Origin: Tanypteryx hageni
Taxonomy: Eukaryota; Arthropoda; Insecta; Odonata; Petaluridae
Length of the DNA: 64,000 bases
Assembly (NCBI GenBank): GCA_028673005.1
Contig: CM054112.1
Location: forward strand, 24,045,624-24,109,623
Reading direction: 5' to 3'
Positions within the stretch are counted from its first letter, which is position 1; every line of letters starts with the position of its first letter. The translations under genes and the position numbers were made by a program. This document shows, piece by piece, positions 1-11,630 of this stretch. A model generated the notes under the pieces. The model was not told the DNA's origin, did not search any database, and saw only the letters and a program-made list of their open reading frames with translations.

Positions 1-640
1 TTCACCGATCGCTATTGAATTGTTATTGTAATTATCGATCCTGAATTATAACCGAAGGAGAGAACTTTTGTGGCTGACATTACTAAATGGTTTACTCAAC
101 TGTTTAATAGCAAATGGATAAACCTATATCATTTGCTTCGTATAATCGGAGTTCACTAATTTATTTACAATCCGTTTCCGATTATCAGAAGCCATATAAA
201 ATCGGAACAAGTGAAGGATGAACTGCAGAGCAAATTGTATAGGACGCACTTTTTCTCTCTTTCTATCCGAATAAGGAATCGCAGATGCGATGTATTGTTC
301 ATTGCGTACATTTGTAGCAGCATGCCCTTTTTAGCGATTTTTCCGATTACTCCCTAGCAACTGATCCTAAATCCATCAAATTTTAATACATGCAATTCTA
401 ATGTAGAACTGTTTATCCAAAAATTAAGCGAATTTTTAGGAAAAAAGCGCTAAAAATAGCTCATAAAGATGAAATTATCGTAAAAATTATGGTTTCCCTA
501 ATCAAAAGAACAAATTTATTTTCAAGCTAAATATCAACTCGTTACGCCATCTCCTACCACATCCATAAACGTGATCGATAAACAGGGAACCATCTCATTC
601 TCATTTGTCTCTCGTTTTGTAGATTTTCATTATATGTTAA
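1..640. other. AT-rich spacer, nothing recognised
   Basis: Only short frames interrupted by stops are present in all six frames. I see no conserved motif, tandem array or terminal inverted repeat here. Confidence 0.6.
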
Positions 641-1060
641 GGGGATCTAAGGCTGGAGAGGAGGATGATGGTGAGGAGGGTGCAAGAGAGAACCAAGGTG
701 AGGCGGAGTGGAGTACTAACTAGCTGTCTATCCTGAGAAGAGGTGGTGGGGTCTCGAAAAAACGAGACGCTCGCATCATCCCAAACCCTTTTCCTTGCCC
801 GAGGTGACCGCAACTCTACCCGTTGCCTTTCCTAGCGGCTTAGCAAAGGAGCGATGGTTGGGGAGGGTTTGAGGGATAAGGGGAAGGGATGGAAGTGGAT
901 AGGGGGGAGGGTATGGACACGGAAAAAGGGTATAGGTGTGAGGGGAAAGGGAGAGGAGACTCCGAAGGGAAAGGAGCGGGAAGGGATGCGGAGAAAAGCG
1001 AGGCCGAAGTAGTTTCATTTCGCACGGAGAGATGTCGCGACTAATCAAGGAATCTCCTTG
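640..1060. other. Purine-rich (G/A) island
   Basis: The + strand is strongly enriched in G and A with GGAGG, GGGGAGG and GGGAAGGG runs and few pyrimidine interruptions, in contrast to the AT-rich flanks. Frames that read through it are low-complexity Pro/Ser/Leu on the minus strand and are not credible genes. It is the first of about fifteen such islands in the window. Function unknown. Confidence 0.7.
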
Positions 1061-1365
1061 GCAGTTTGGCTAAAGGAAGCTAAGACCAGCTCCCGGTTAC
1101 CTGAAAGTAAATAGATGATTTTAGGTTTTGTGATTACATTCTAATAAATTCTAAAAGCGATTTTACTTCATTTGGCGGCGTTAAAATTTTAAAAATGATG
1201 GGCCGTGACTTTCAACCTTTGATTAGTAAAATATTATTTATGACCGACAGCATAAATTTGAGATAAAATTTACTCTTTACCACATATATCATTCTGTTAA
1301 TTGAAAACTATCATTCAAACAAAATTTGTGGCCTTACTACATAATAAAAATCCAAAATTAGAAGT

Positions 1366-1850
1366 GCGAAAGCTGGTGTACCTCAGGGTCCATTATTGGA
1401 GCCCATTCTTTTCACTATGTACATTACTGATCTCGCAAGAACTAAAACTTCCCAACTAGATCTTAATGCAAATGATGCAGGATTGTATACATTTTTCTAA
1501 TATAATGTGTAAATAGGAAAAAATCTCAACTCGATTTTGGTACAAATAATGAGTATTTTTATAAGAGGAAGATTAAGATAAACGAGCAAAAACAGAATTT
1601 ATACTGTTGTACTAAAAATATCCTGCCTAAATTGTACTTAAATAGTATTTAAATCAACGGAAAATGAAGTTTAATGCTTTCGCGTAGCACAAAATAAACA
1701 CTTAAATTTGATGGGCATGTATGTAAAACTATGAGTAAATGCCAAGCTATATCTAATAAATTAAGTATTTACATTAGATCTAAAGGTAGTTTAGAAGATA
1801 ACCTTGTAAGTTATAAGAGCATTGTGTGATCTGCTATTACACATCTCTCT
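1366..1850 (+). pseudogene. Jockey-like LINE reverse transcriptase remnant
   Basis: The frame from 1372 to 1500 reads AGVPQGPLLEPILFTMYI followed by TDLARTKTSQLDL, the signature of RT motif B and the stretch leading to the catalytic motif in jockey-clade non-LTR retrotransposons. The expected YADD reads NAND, so two key positions are lost. A TAA at 1498 ends the frame. About 300 bp on, in the frame at 1780-1848, SLEDNLVSYKSIV then a TGA then SAITHL matches the conserved jockey segment usually read as L-YKS-IRP-LTY. The piece between is diverged with several stops. In a live element the enzyme copies its own RNA at a nicked target; this copy is dead, old and truncated at both ends. The jockey assignment rests on motif recognition, not on a search; another jockey-superfamily clade is possible. 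Confidence 0.7.
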
Positions 1851-4755
1851 CCCGCACAAAAATCAAATTGTACAAAATTTCAGTAATTTCAAAATAAAAT
1901 TTTAATTAGAATACTAAAACATACAAGCATTTCAATTACACGATAAGATACAGTATGATAAAAACTCCCTCCATAAAGACTGGGCCATGTTAAATTTGAA
2001 AATTCTTTGGTAATTGAAATTCAAACAAAAAACTTTTGGTGAAAGCCCTCGTAAGGTTCAATTCTTTTACATGCAAATACATTAAGCCACATAATGTATG
2101 TACTTATGGAGCTCTGCTAAGAGGCCTTTTACAGTAGTCAATGCTAATTATACCATACGATAGTAGGCATAATAAGTTTTTAATCAAAAGATATGTATAG
2201 TATTACTTTGCATAAGGTTTTCATAGATAAAATATATTTAAGTTTAAGTTATATTTGATACAACCCTTTTTTGAGTTTTTTCTTCTTTGTATAACGATGT
2301 GAACAGTAGCAAAAATGTAACAGCACGGTAAAATGATGAAGTATGTAGAGAAAAATCCTGTATTTATTCAAAATTTGATTAAAGCAGCGATAATCTAACA
2401 GCCCTGTAAGGATCATGCTGAGACAAAAAAGCCTTGATTGGTTGAGTTAACTAAAATAGTTTTATGGAATTCCACTATAGATTTTGAAGACCTTTCACAA
2501 CAGAAAAAAATATTATGTAGACCATTCAATTTCCATTTTATGAGTTTTGTTACTTATGGAAATTCTGTGAACATGCACTAAAATATAATGTGAATCCAAT
2601 TTTTTAATGATTTAATCCTATTGTAAAAAAACAAGGTTCTGTGAATGGAAGACTCTTCAGCTGGTACAAATAGGTAATAACTAGGCAATAACGAATTATA
2701 AAGTGGAGGTTTTTCAAGCAGAAATGAGAATGAACATCAATCTAGAAGAATTATTTCAACATCTAATATATCTATTTCAGCACTCTCACCATATGTATAT
2801 TCATGCGCTGACAAACACATTGCCCTTCAAAAGTGCATCACTTCTATATAGACCCCGATATAAGTCAATGGATGATAAGGACAAAACTATAAAAACTGCA
2901 GGTAATTTCTTCGATATGAATAACTAAAAATACGATAGGCCAGTTAATAGGAGTAATTATAAAGTATTATAATAATGATAAAAACTTGACTGAACTGCTT
3001 TCATACACTGACAAGATATGACTGGTTCTTGCAATGTAAAACTCTGCTCCTATACGTTTCAAGTTGGATAAATGGCGATATATGAGAAACTTATCTTAAG
3101 TTTTTCCCCGAATGCGGGGATAGAAAGACTGTAAGCCGAAAGAAAAAAATAAAGTTCGCCAGAAAAATAAGATAGTTTTCAGGTAGAAATATATTAATCT
3201 GCAATAAGGTACAGACTCACAGACATATATTCATACACGTGTAAAATTAAAACAACTCCATTGAATGCAACCACTTGCGGATGATGTAGAGGGTTAAATC
3301 CGCAAATTAATACGTTTATATATGTTGAGAATGCTAAATCAGTGCACACGGGAGTCACTTGTGAATAATCAAAGCTACGAATGATGAGATTTCGTCGTAG
3401 CTTAACTCTGTAGGGCTTATAAAGTGATTATTTCCTACATCAACAAAATAATCTTTTGTGTGCCACGATGATTAAAAAGCCAAAATATTTTTTGTTAAGG
3501 AATGTAACAATTTATTCCGTAGTATGATAATATTACGAAATGAATTATTAATGAATATAATTAAATATAAACTGCGAGCTTTCAGATAGCTCACCATATT
3601 TTCTATATTATTAATTCAAACATATAAATGACGGTGATATACAAGTTATACATTTAAATATGTAAATTTTTAGTATGCAGATGAATGTGTGGCTGTAAAT
3701 GTTTTCTGATATGGCAATATATATTTCTTCAATTTAATATTCACAAGAGAAATAGTGATTGAAAAGTATTTATTCTTAGTCGTAGTACAGATCCGCATGT
3801 AAACATTTGGAAGTATATATGTTTCTTTTGATGTTTAAAGCCATTTAATATCTTCTCCGCGATACAGCAGTAATTATTTTTATTATATTTTCCTTTTTCA
3901 TAAAAATATTATTTCGAGTGAAAGTTAGATCCTTGAATGGCACATTCGGTCCACCGAAGTTTATTATAGTGAGTAACATGTCTTCATATCAATACTTATG
4001 TCGAATACTTCATTGGGCATGGACATCTCCGCCAGCCGTTGTTACAATTTTTGAGTTACTTATAAAATGTTGTTTAATAGCGAATAAAAAACAAAATTCT
4101 AAAATGTTTTGTTAATAAGTATACAATTCAGAGAATTGTAATCATGAGACTGTCAATACCCGGATATTTGGCTCTATTATACCTATGTCTCTGTTTGAGA
4201 CTTCATAAACGAATAATACTTAATGTTTTTGCCCATCCCTTAGGTTGGTAACCAGAATACATCCTGCCCCACTTGGTGACAGCATTTAAATCTTAGTGAA
4301 ATCTCCGTGCAAGGTCTGCTGTCAGGAGTGAGAAACATTATTATACCGCACGCATATTTTTATATGTGTCAGTTATTCTAAGCCCACCATATCCGTTGCT
4401 TCGATTCCAATTTAACAATTTAATTTCCAATTTAAAGTGATTAATATCAGTGCGATATATGTTGGAAGAAATTTTTCTCCTAAGCCGTAATTTATGTGTT
4501 TAAAGTATTTTATAAAAGTAGAACATTATGTTGGCTATAGGTCTTATTATGAGTCCTGGTCATATACTGGTCGCTGTAATTACTCAAATATTTTTATACA
4601 TTTTTGTCACTAATAAGATTTATTTCCCAAAACAAAGACTTTGTGTATTGATTTTTGTTGCGACACTTCTTCAAGGTTGCTTTGAGAAGTTGTGTAAAAT
4701 CCACGTTTTCTTTACCTTGATATCCTGGTATGCACGAATAGCTATAAAAATCTTC
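1850..4755. other. AT-rich spacer with one small hairpin
   Basis: No gene or transposon was recognised. Short frames at 2703-2927, 3918-4115 and 4528-4758 have no family features. A perfect 9-bp stem with a 14-nt loop lies at 3372-3403 (arms AAGCTACGA and TCGTAGCTT); it could be the trace of a small fold-back element but nothing else supports that. Confidence 0.5.
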
Positions 4756-4844
4756 TAATATAGGTATATTTCTCTTACTCCGTCTGCAACAACTTCCACA
4801 ACACGCCACCAGACCGCACCACTGAAGCACCTATACCTATATTA
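4756..4844. repeat. Short element bounded by perfect 13-bp inverted repeats
   Basis: TAATATAGGTATA at 4756-4768 is repeated exactly in inverted orientation at 4832-4844. The 63 bp between the arms are richer in GC (CCACAACACGCCACCAGACC) than the surroundings. A very small MITE or a fixed cruciform-forming motif would both fit; no target duplication is clear. Confidence 0.45.
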
Positions 4845-4949
4845 ATCGTTTATATCTCAAAAACTGTAAGAGATAATTGTTCAATTTTTTCCAGAATTGC
4901 TTGATTCACATATAAAAAGCAATTTATTAAAAATATTTGGAAAAACTAC

Positions 4950-5165
4950 CCGAGTTCGACTCAAGGGAATTATTTTTCTTTCTCATAAGGTAACACGTAA
5001 AAATGGACTTTTCGACGTGCAGGATTTTCTTCTTTTGGAAATTAAAATTAGAAAAATTTGACCTTTGATCTTCGGATTTAGACCATTCCAAAGAAATTAT
5101 TTTTTAGTTTATTATTTTATTCGTCTTATTTTGCCTTCATCTCGAAATCGCTCATGTTAATCGTT
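4950..5165. repeat. Diverged direct repeat, copy 1
   Basis: This segment is related along its length to 5775-5985, in the same orientation. Shared landmarks in order are a CGACTC motif, TAAGGTAACAC, a CTTTT..CG..GCAGG block, TTTTCTTCTTTTGGAAATT followed by AAAATT.GAAAAA, GACCT..GATC, and CGAAATCGCTCAT near the end. The start-to-start distance is about 825 bp. It is either an old local duplication or two copies of an unrecognised dispersed repeat. Confidence 0.7.
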
Positions 5166-5774
5166 TGAATGGCATATATTGGAAAAAATCTTGGCATTTT
5201 AACGGAATGTTGCCTTGCCTACCAACTACATTGTTAAACCTCGAAATCCTATTTTTACTTCGTTCCATATAGGTTTAAGGGTGATTTGAAAGCGTTTATT
5301 AAGAGAAGGAGAGAAAGACGGAAGGAGGGGGAAATGATTTTCATTGCAATCAATGCAAACAACATTCGTTGGGTTATTTACGAAAAGAAATGCCTAAAAA
5401 TCTGAAATATCATTCAAAGAGATTAATAATCGTAATAATGAGCTAAATTCAATATTATTGAAATATAAACGGTATGAAAATCTGAGAAAGGTGCTTGACG
5501 TTTTAATCAACAAACCGAGCATGTAAAAATTTTATGTGGTGAAGGACTCTGCGATAGGTTACGGGAGTAAGGTAGAAAGAGTGGAGGACTTGAGGACGGT
5601 TTTGGAAATAGGGAGAGAAAGAGAGGTTTAAAAGAATCAGAGATTCACAATAATTGCAATAAAATTCTATTTTGTTGAGTGTCAAGATATTAAAACGCGA
5701 ATAACTCAATCAAGGTTGTAGATAGAAAATTGAAATTTGGCAGAAATAATCTATTCAAATATAAAAATGCTTTT

Positions 5775-5985
5775 TCGAAAGAAAATTTACGACTCCAGGG
5801 TAATATTTCCATTCTTCGTAAGGTAACACTCAAAAATCGTCTTTTTGCATTGCAGGCTTTTCTTCTTTTGGAAATTAAAATTGGAAAAACCTGACCTACG
5901 ATCATCCGACTTGAACTATTTTAAAGAAAGATTAATGAAGGCCCTTATTCTCTTCTTCTTTTTTCCGAAATCGCTCATTTGTTTA
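5775..5985. repeat. Diverged direct repeat, copy 2
   Basis: Partner of the segment at 4950-5165, with the same landmarks in the same order and many substitutions. The 600 bp between the two copies contain no feature I recognise. Confidence 0.7.
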
Positions 5986-6129
5986 TCTTGACAATCGACT
6001 GCTGTGAGAAACACAATCAATATAAATAATGATTGTTAAAATAACTAAAAATATTTTAATTCCGTTTTTATTAATTTGAACAGTCATTTTTGACGGGCAA
6101 TTGCGCTAATAATCTATATTTGAGTTAGT

Positions 6130-6605
6130 TCCATCATCATCATTAGAACTCTTTCGGTAGATATTTATTTATTCATTTATTTGTTATAGATTAAATATGG
6201 TTAGCCACATAATCATATTCTCCACAGTCTTCTTCACCCCTTGATAGCTCTCTACTCCTCAAGTCATTTAGGGTCTGAATTTTTTCCTTTCTCTTTTCTC
6301 TCCCAATTTTTCTTCTAACTCGTTTTTAGTCATGCTCTCTCTCTCTCTCCTCAGTAAATGTCCGATCGTCTTCCTTGTTAAGATAATATATATTATCATT
6401 CGCTTTCGTCCTATTCTTTTTAGTATTTTCTGGGTTTTCGTCCTGTCAATTTTATCTTCAGCATTCTTCTCCATGCTTACATTTTGAAACTTTCCAAGTA
6501 TGTGATATAACTCTTTCTGAGTGTACATGTTTCCGTTCCATAAAAGGCAACACTCCATCCAGAATTTTATTAATTTCTTCCCTGTCTTTCTTTTCAATTT
6601 GTTAA
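6130..6605 (-). pseudogene. Old 3' end of an RTE-like retrotransposon (copy 3)
   Basis: A minus-strand frame of 109 codons from 6597 to 6268 aligns from end to end with the C-terminal part of the RTE-like protein at 59365-58958. Landmarks in order are KLIK, an LYG-like LWNGN, LGKFQNV for LESFEMW, DKIDRTK for KWTDRMK, ILKRIGRKRMII for VLRRIGEKRMII, and GHLLRRE for GHYLRRE. The 3' end carries the same ATG-repeat tail, read on the + strand as CATCATCATCAT near 6131. The copy is much more diverged than the other two, so it is an older insertion, and only the last third of the polymerase protein remains. Confidence 0.85.
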
Positions 6606-6675
6606 TCCTTTCTTACTTATGTTCAGATGAATTAATCAAACATGAGTTCAAATTCAACAATAAACACTTGAAAAA

Positions 6676-6785
6676 TAAGCACATATCATAGGTATCAGCA
6701 ATAGCCATAACAAGTTGATAAAAACAATATGCGAATTTCGGCTAAAATGGTAAGTCAGTGATAAGTCGCCGAAAGTATATTCTAA
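6676..6785. repeat. Degenerate relative of the 51.6-kb MITE
   Basis: The stretch AGGTATCAGCAATAGCC ... GCGAATTTCGGCTAAAATG matches the MITE at 51635-51778 (AGGTATCACCAACAGCC ... GCGCATTTCGGCTACAATG). Only the left half is clearly alignable; the right inverted repeat has decayed or been lost. It sits directly beside the old RTE end. Confidence 0.6.
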
Positions 6786-7044
6786 AAAATAACACGTGTG
6801 GTAGTATTATAGCTGTTTTATATGTGTGATAAAAAGTTCCAAAAGAAAGTTATATAAAGAATTTGCCTATATACTGTAAGTGAATTATTCCACATATAAT
6901 GGTATGCTGTTTATTTTTTCTTTCTTAAAAATGGAGATGATGCCTTTTATGTAAAACAACTATCGGTCTTTTGTTTTGTTTGTTTGTATAGAATTTCTGG
7001 CTACTCAACCTATAGGATTATTATAGCCATTTCTCCTTCCTCAC

Positions 7045-7190
7045 CGAACACACACACACACACGCGGTCTCCTCAAATCACACAAGTAGGCGACGGAACG
7101 ATCTCAGGTTGAAAAATCCTGGCCTCCACCGGATTGGAACTAGGGACTGCCGCGTGGAAGGCCAACCCTTTAACCACTCCGTCACCATCA
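7045..7190 (-). mobile_element. tRNA-derived SINE
   Basis: On the minus strand, reading from about 7188, the sequence starts with a tRNA-like head: GACGGAGTGGTTAAAGG matches the pol III A box at most positions, and AGTTCCAATCC about 45 nt later matches the B box at 9 of 11. A body (AGGCCAGGATTTTTC, CCTGAGATCGTTCCGTC) and a (GT)n/(CA)n run at 7048-7063 follow. The head resembles a Ser/Leu-type A region but does not fold as a complete tRNA, so this is a SINE and not a tRNA gene. Transcription would be by RNA polymerase III from the internal boxes, with movement depending on a LINE in trans. Confidence 0.7.
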
Positions 7191-7199
7191 ACCCTATCA

Positions 7200-7795
7200 A
7201 TATTTCGCGTTATAACAAAACTCCATCATATAAAAATTATAATTATAACTGAAAATATATTTTTTAAATTAGAAAATAATATCGATTAGATATTTCCAGG
7301 GTTCACCACAAACAGTCGACTCCAGTCAAAGGATTTGTATTGTTACTCCAGAAGTACTTCCTTCAGAGGCGTGTGATTGAGTTTCTATCCTAAGATAATT
7401 GTTACTCTAGAGAATTACAGACCGACGAACAATTTACAAAGATAGTAATATAAATGCTAGTACAGTGACACAGTGTCTCCCGCGCTTAGGTGACGAGGTC
7501 ACAGGAGCGGTTGCGAATAAATGAATGCGAGAGAGACAAGAATTTTTACCGGACTTGAATGAAAAAATAAAATTATTCAATAAAAAAATATATTGAAATT
7601 GATGGAAGCTTATTATAAAATACATGTAAAGAGAAGAGTTCTTAAAGGTTGTTATTAAAAAATTAATGAGAAAACATCAAATGCGTTTCCAGAAAACAAT
7701 TGGAAACTAACATTTTTGAGCAACTTCATAAAAAACGGCATAATTTGAAGACTGAGATTTTTCCTCACTTGTCTCTCAACAAGTTTTGGATGCAC
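7200..7795. other. AT-rich spacer
   Basis: No gene is recognised. Short frames at 7434-7625 (minus) and 7700-7945 (plus) show no domain. A perfect GTGAC-GAG-GTCAC palindrome lies near 7490. Confidence 0.5.
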
Positions 7796-8100
7796 ATAAA
7801 CAATAAACACGCTCCTGAGAGCGGTCGCAGTGACAGCGTATCCAAGGCGGTAAGTGGAGCGGGTGGAAATAACGCAAAGCGGTCGAGACCCCCCTCACCC
7901 TTCCCAATGAAGGAGATTCCTGGCTCAGCCACCAGAGGTCACTAATGGGCGCCAGGTAATGGGAGGGAAGGGGCATTACAAGGGAGAGGGAGGGAATGGT
8001 GCGAAACTGTTTTGAGGGTTGTGGTGAGAGGTAGAAGGCAGAGGCAGCGTGGAGCACGGGGGTTGAAAAGAGGAGGGGGGAGATGAGAAAATCCTCCCGA
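7795..8100. other. GC-richer purine-leaning island
   Basis: Higher GC than the flanks, with CpGs in the first half and GGGAGGG / GAGGGGGGAG runs in the second half. It abuts the hAT MITE that starts at 8152. No coding evidence. Confidence 0.55.
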
Positions 8101-8151
8101 GTTAAAAAAAATCAAATAATTCCGTCATATGGACATTTGAATCGTTAATAT

Positions 8152-8473
8152 CAGTGGTGCTCAATCTTTTTTCATGACGGGCCGCATCGGTGGTTGCGAA
8201 TCCTTCGGCGGGCCGCATTGGAAGTTGCAAAATCTTCGCCGGGCCGGATTAGAGTTAAAATTGGAAATAGCTAATATATTCTGAAGTGCCATAAAAGTGA
8301 AAATCAATGTAAAAATAAGGACTATATGGCTAAAATGTCAATAGTAAATGCTTTAATATAAAGTTTTTATAATAATGTATGAAATTGTGCGCTAAATTTA
8401 TCGAATAGTTTTTTCATCATAGCTTCGCGGGCCGCACAAAACCACTTCGCGGGCCGTAAGTTGGGCACCACTG
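8152..8473. mobile_element. Non-autonomous hAT-type element (MITE), 322 bp
   Basis: Terminal inverted repeats are CAGTGGTGCTCAA at the left and CAGTGGTGCCCAA (reverse complement) at the right, 12 of 13 identical and of the CAGtGGTtCTCAA form usual for hAT elements. The flanks GTTAATAT (8144-8151) and GTCAATGC (8474-8481) agree at 5 of 8, and all three differences are transitions, as expected for a decayed 8-bp target duplication. The interior has repeated GCGGGCCGCA blocks near both ends and an AT-rich middle without a transposase frame. Confidence 0.8.
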
Positions 8474-8479
8474 GTCAAT

Positions 8480-10400
8480 GCGGTCATTAAAGTTCTCATT
8501 ATTGTTTTTTAATTATTTACGCTTCTGGTGCGTCTAACCGTGTGAAATTCTTCCAAGGTTTCTAAGTTAAGCATAATATCCTAACCATGGATCTCTGAGA
8601 AGAAATACTCTAATTTAATCGTTCATGATGCGAAGTTATGATTTACAAGCAGACATTTAAGAACATAAATTAATATGATTAACAAAGTGAAGATAAAGTT
8701 GTGCTTGGAAATATTCTATCACAAGAAATTCAATTCCAGCGAGTTTAATTTGGTTAGATAAATTTTGTTGTTAAGAATAAATATCTAGTTTGTAATTCGA
8801 GAGCATGAATTAACGCATCTGTAAATGCATATGTATTCGGATATCACATCACTTTATCTCTATCCAACAAGAGAATCGGATTCATATTATTTTTAAGTAA
8901 AACGAAATATTGTTTCCTAGAAAGCGTTTATCTGTACTACATACACTAACAGTTAAAAACAATAACATTGTTTTGAGACAATGAATTTCATTTATTAAAA
9001 TTTTTAATGAAGATTTCTAAACGATCTTATCCTTTATAAATAGTTACGCTTTCTTATACAAACTAATAATTGCTGAACTTTCATTTCTTCTTTATGTATA
9101 ATATATGACATTTTAAAACTGGGTGTAATGTGTTATCTATTGATTTCGCGTAAAAATTCATTCTCAAAATTTTTTTTGGGCGTGGTGACCATATCTTCCA
9201 ATACACGATTCACATCCTTTTAAACTAATAAATTTTAATTGCGATTTAAATGGCTCTTTTATGACATTATGAAATGAGATTAAAGTATATATATGAAACC
9301 CTTATTGGACGATACCCTCAGAATGAAATTTGTTTATTATAGCTAGATGAGTGAAATTGTAAATGGTCACAATACTTTACCAAAACCTCAAAAAATTACA
9401 TTCTTTCAAAAATTCGAAGACCTCTCATTCGAATAATTGTTTCACTGACAATATCGATGATCACGAGCACAAAAAAAAACAAATAATTGAAATATTTTTC
9501 TGTATTTAGCACAGCAAAATAAAATACACTATCAAATCAGCAGCGGTCAAACAATCCTGTTTTTATCCTCTTAAAGCGCGCATTTGCGTTATTTTGGTGT
9601 CAAGATATAAACATCATCTGTTTTAAAATTACCTCCAATGCTCTCTTGCATAAATTTAAACAATAATGAAGCTTTACATTAAATATGCACAGGTCCGTAA
9701 TTACGAATTTTGCCTCAAAATCTCGTAAAAACAGATAAAATGGAATTATAATAGAATGCACAGGACCTAGAGCTATTGGAAAGCTTATATTTGGAAGCAA
9801 AAAATCTAAAAGATAATAAACAAAATATAAAATATTTTTAAATAAAGAACATTCGTGGCAATAAAAATTTATCTCATTTTACTCAGTGCGCTATTATCTA
9901 TTGTGTGATAAATGACTAATAAAGCTAAGATTTCATAATACCTTATTTTTATATTTTGAAGCAGATAAAATTTTTAAAAAATATTAATATCATAATCCAC
10001 CAAGATGTAGGAGAATATACATTTTATGCGAAAATTATTCAAAACTATTTGATCTATTAGTTTCATCCAAAATATTATTCAAAAACAGAAAAGCATAGAA
10101 TTTCATATTGTTTCTTTTTCACTTAATTTTCTGTATATTTATAAACACCTTTACAACGAAATGTCAAATAACTTTCCTGAGATATGAGAGAGATTACATC
10201 GCAACCGCAACTCAAGTAAGCAATCATATTTTATAATTAGTATGTAACACCATGACTAAAATATCTCAAGAAATATGATCACAACTTTTAAACTCTTTAC
10301 AAAATTAAATGTATTTTTTGCGTGAAATGAACCTATTACGCAACATCACATTGAACTTATATTCGCAGTTTTTAAGTCAGAATAACTTATGTGAGGCGAA
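8480..10400. other. AT-rich spacer
   Basis: Low GC, dense stops in all frames and no recognised repeat ends. The longest frame (9600-9800, minus) has no motif. Confidence 0.6.
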
Positions 10401-10439
10401 TGAAGTCCATTTTTAGGATGGTTTACAAAGGAAACATAG

Positions 10440-10700
10440 CCTTATGAAATGGTCCTGTTTGTATGAGTGTGTGTGTGCGCCCTACTAACACCTTTTGCAT
10501 CAATGGCCCGATTTTCATGAAACATGGTATGAGGATCGTGCTGCTAGGGCCCACCTCCGGATTATATTTTTTTTGGCGAAGATTGAAGGCTCGGGTTCGA
10601 TTCCAGAAACGTTTTTCTCCTATTTCTTTTACATAGGTAGTCTCAAATCCATTGTGCAGAGATGTTTTCTTTAATACTAAGAATATCTTAAAATTGTGAT
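10440..10700. repeat. Possible dispersed repeat fragment
   Basis: It begins with a GTGTGTGTGTG run followed by GCCCTACTAACACC, CCCGATTTTCATGAAACATG and a GGTTCGATTCC box at about 10593. The style resembles repeat consensus sequences and the last motif equals a pol III B box, but no A box lies at the right distance and no terminus is defined. Identity unknown. Confidence 0.3.
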
Positions 10701-10920
10701 ATCGGTGCGAGGTTTGTTCTTTTCGAAGGGGAAAAAAATCTAGATTATATTTCTTACCACAGAATTTAGATAATTGATCGCATTTTCTTGAATTTCTACA
10801 AAAACAGCTTTTTTGCGTTTTAAATCGCGTTTTATCGGATTGTTGTCATGGAGACGATTATTATTGAACTCGGATTGACCATAGACGAGTGTACAAATGG
10901 GTTATTACCAACTATTATTT

Positions 10921-11025
10921 TTCTATCAATTTCTTGCTTGGCAATCTCACCATTTGAGAGGGAGGAGTTTTCTCCGGTGTATCTCTTCGAGGACATCCGT
11001 TGGGGCAGTTTGATACTAGCCAACT
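10921..11025 (+). repeat. Dispersed repeat module, copy 1
   Basis: About 100 bp matching 20727-20826. Shared blocks in order are ATCAATTTCT, TTGGCAATCTCACCATTTGA, GAGG, GTTTTCT.CGG.GT, TCTCTT.GAGGAC.TCCGT, TGGGGC and TTGATACTAGC. In the 20.7-kb locus this module lies between two SINE-like units. Here it stands alone, without the tRNA-like head. A frame runs through it (10848-11114) but no protein family is recognised. Confidence 0.75.
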
Positions 11026-11525
11026 TTATTGCCATAAGCATATATGTAACTCTAATTTTAAATATCATGCATATTATGAAAACATCACCAATATTTACTT
11101 TCGATTATATGTAAGATTTTACTCTATCCAAAACACTAATTGCATCATGCACTGTGATTGAGGGTATCATAGATAATTGTAATTCTCACGTACTACTGAA
11201 AGCACAAACGGTGATTAAATTAGAGTTCTCGACTGTAGAAAAGTGCGAATAGGTTTGTTTTTATCCAGGGCTATAAGGAATCACAATAGGAGAAGCAACT
11301 CTGATAGCGGTGAAGGTAAAACGTGAAGTGTTTTAATGTTGTGTTTCGTAGTTTTTCGGGAAATTTTAACTCTCACCTCACCATCGCGTAAGACGAGTGC
11401 TTTAGTCACCTCGGCCATCAGATCCTTACCTTCGCGCTGCGTTAAATGTGTATTTGAATTCACGTGGGAAGATAAACAAGTGTTCATCATAGCAACGAGA
11501 TTAAACAAACTATTGTCATTGTTAA

Positions 11526-11630
11526 TGCTGTCATCGGTGGGAAAACTCCTTAAGCCATAAAAGTTCATAATAAACCTTATGCATTTCGCCCACTAAGTGG
11601 GCAACTTCTCTCGACCGTGGCTGAAATACT
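11526..11630 (-). mobile_element. Solo 3' end of a Penelope-like element
   Basis: This stretch is nearly identical to 50980-51085: GGTGGGAAAACTCC, TTAAGCCATAAAAGTT, ATGCATTTCGCCCACTAAG and TGGGC are shared, then ACTTCTCTCGAC. At 50.98 kb this sequence follows the stop codon of a GIY-YIG-bearing Penelope protein, so it is read here as the non-coding end of the same family with no coding part left. Compared with the other copy, a short stretch between GAGAAG and the GCCCAC hairpin arm is missing, which removes the strand that would complete a hammerhead-like core. Confidence 0.7.

Noticed and set aside
10593..10603. GGTTCGATTCC as evidence of a tRNA or SINE
   Set aside because: An isolated B-box match with no A box at the proper distance.
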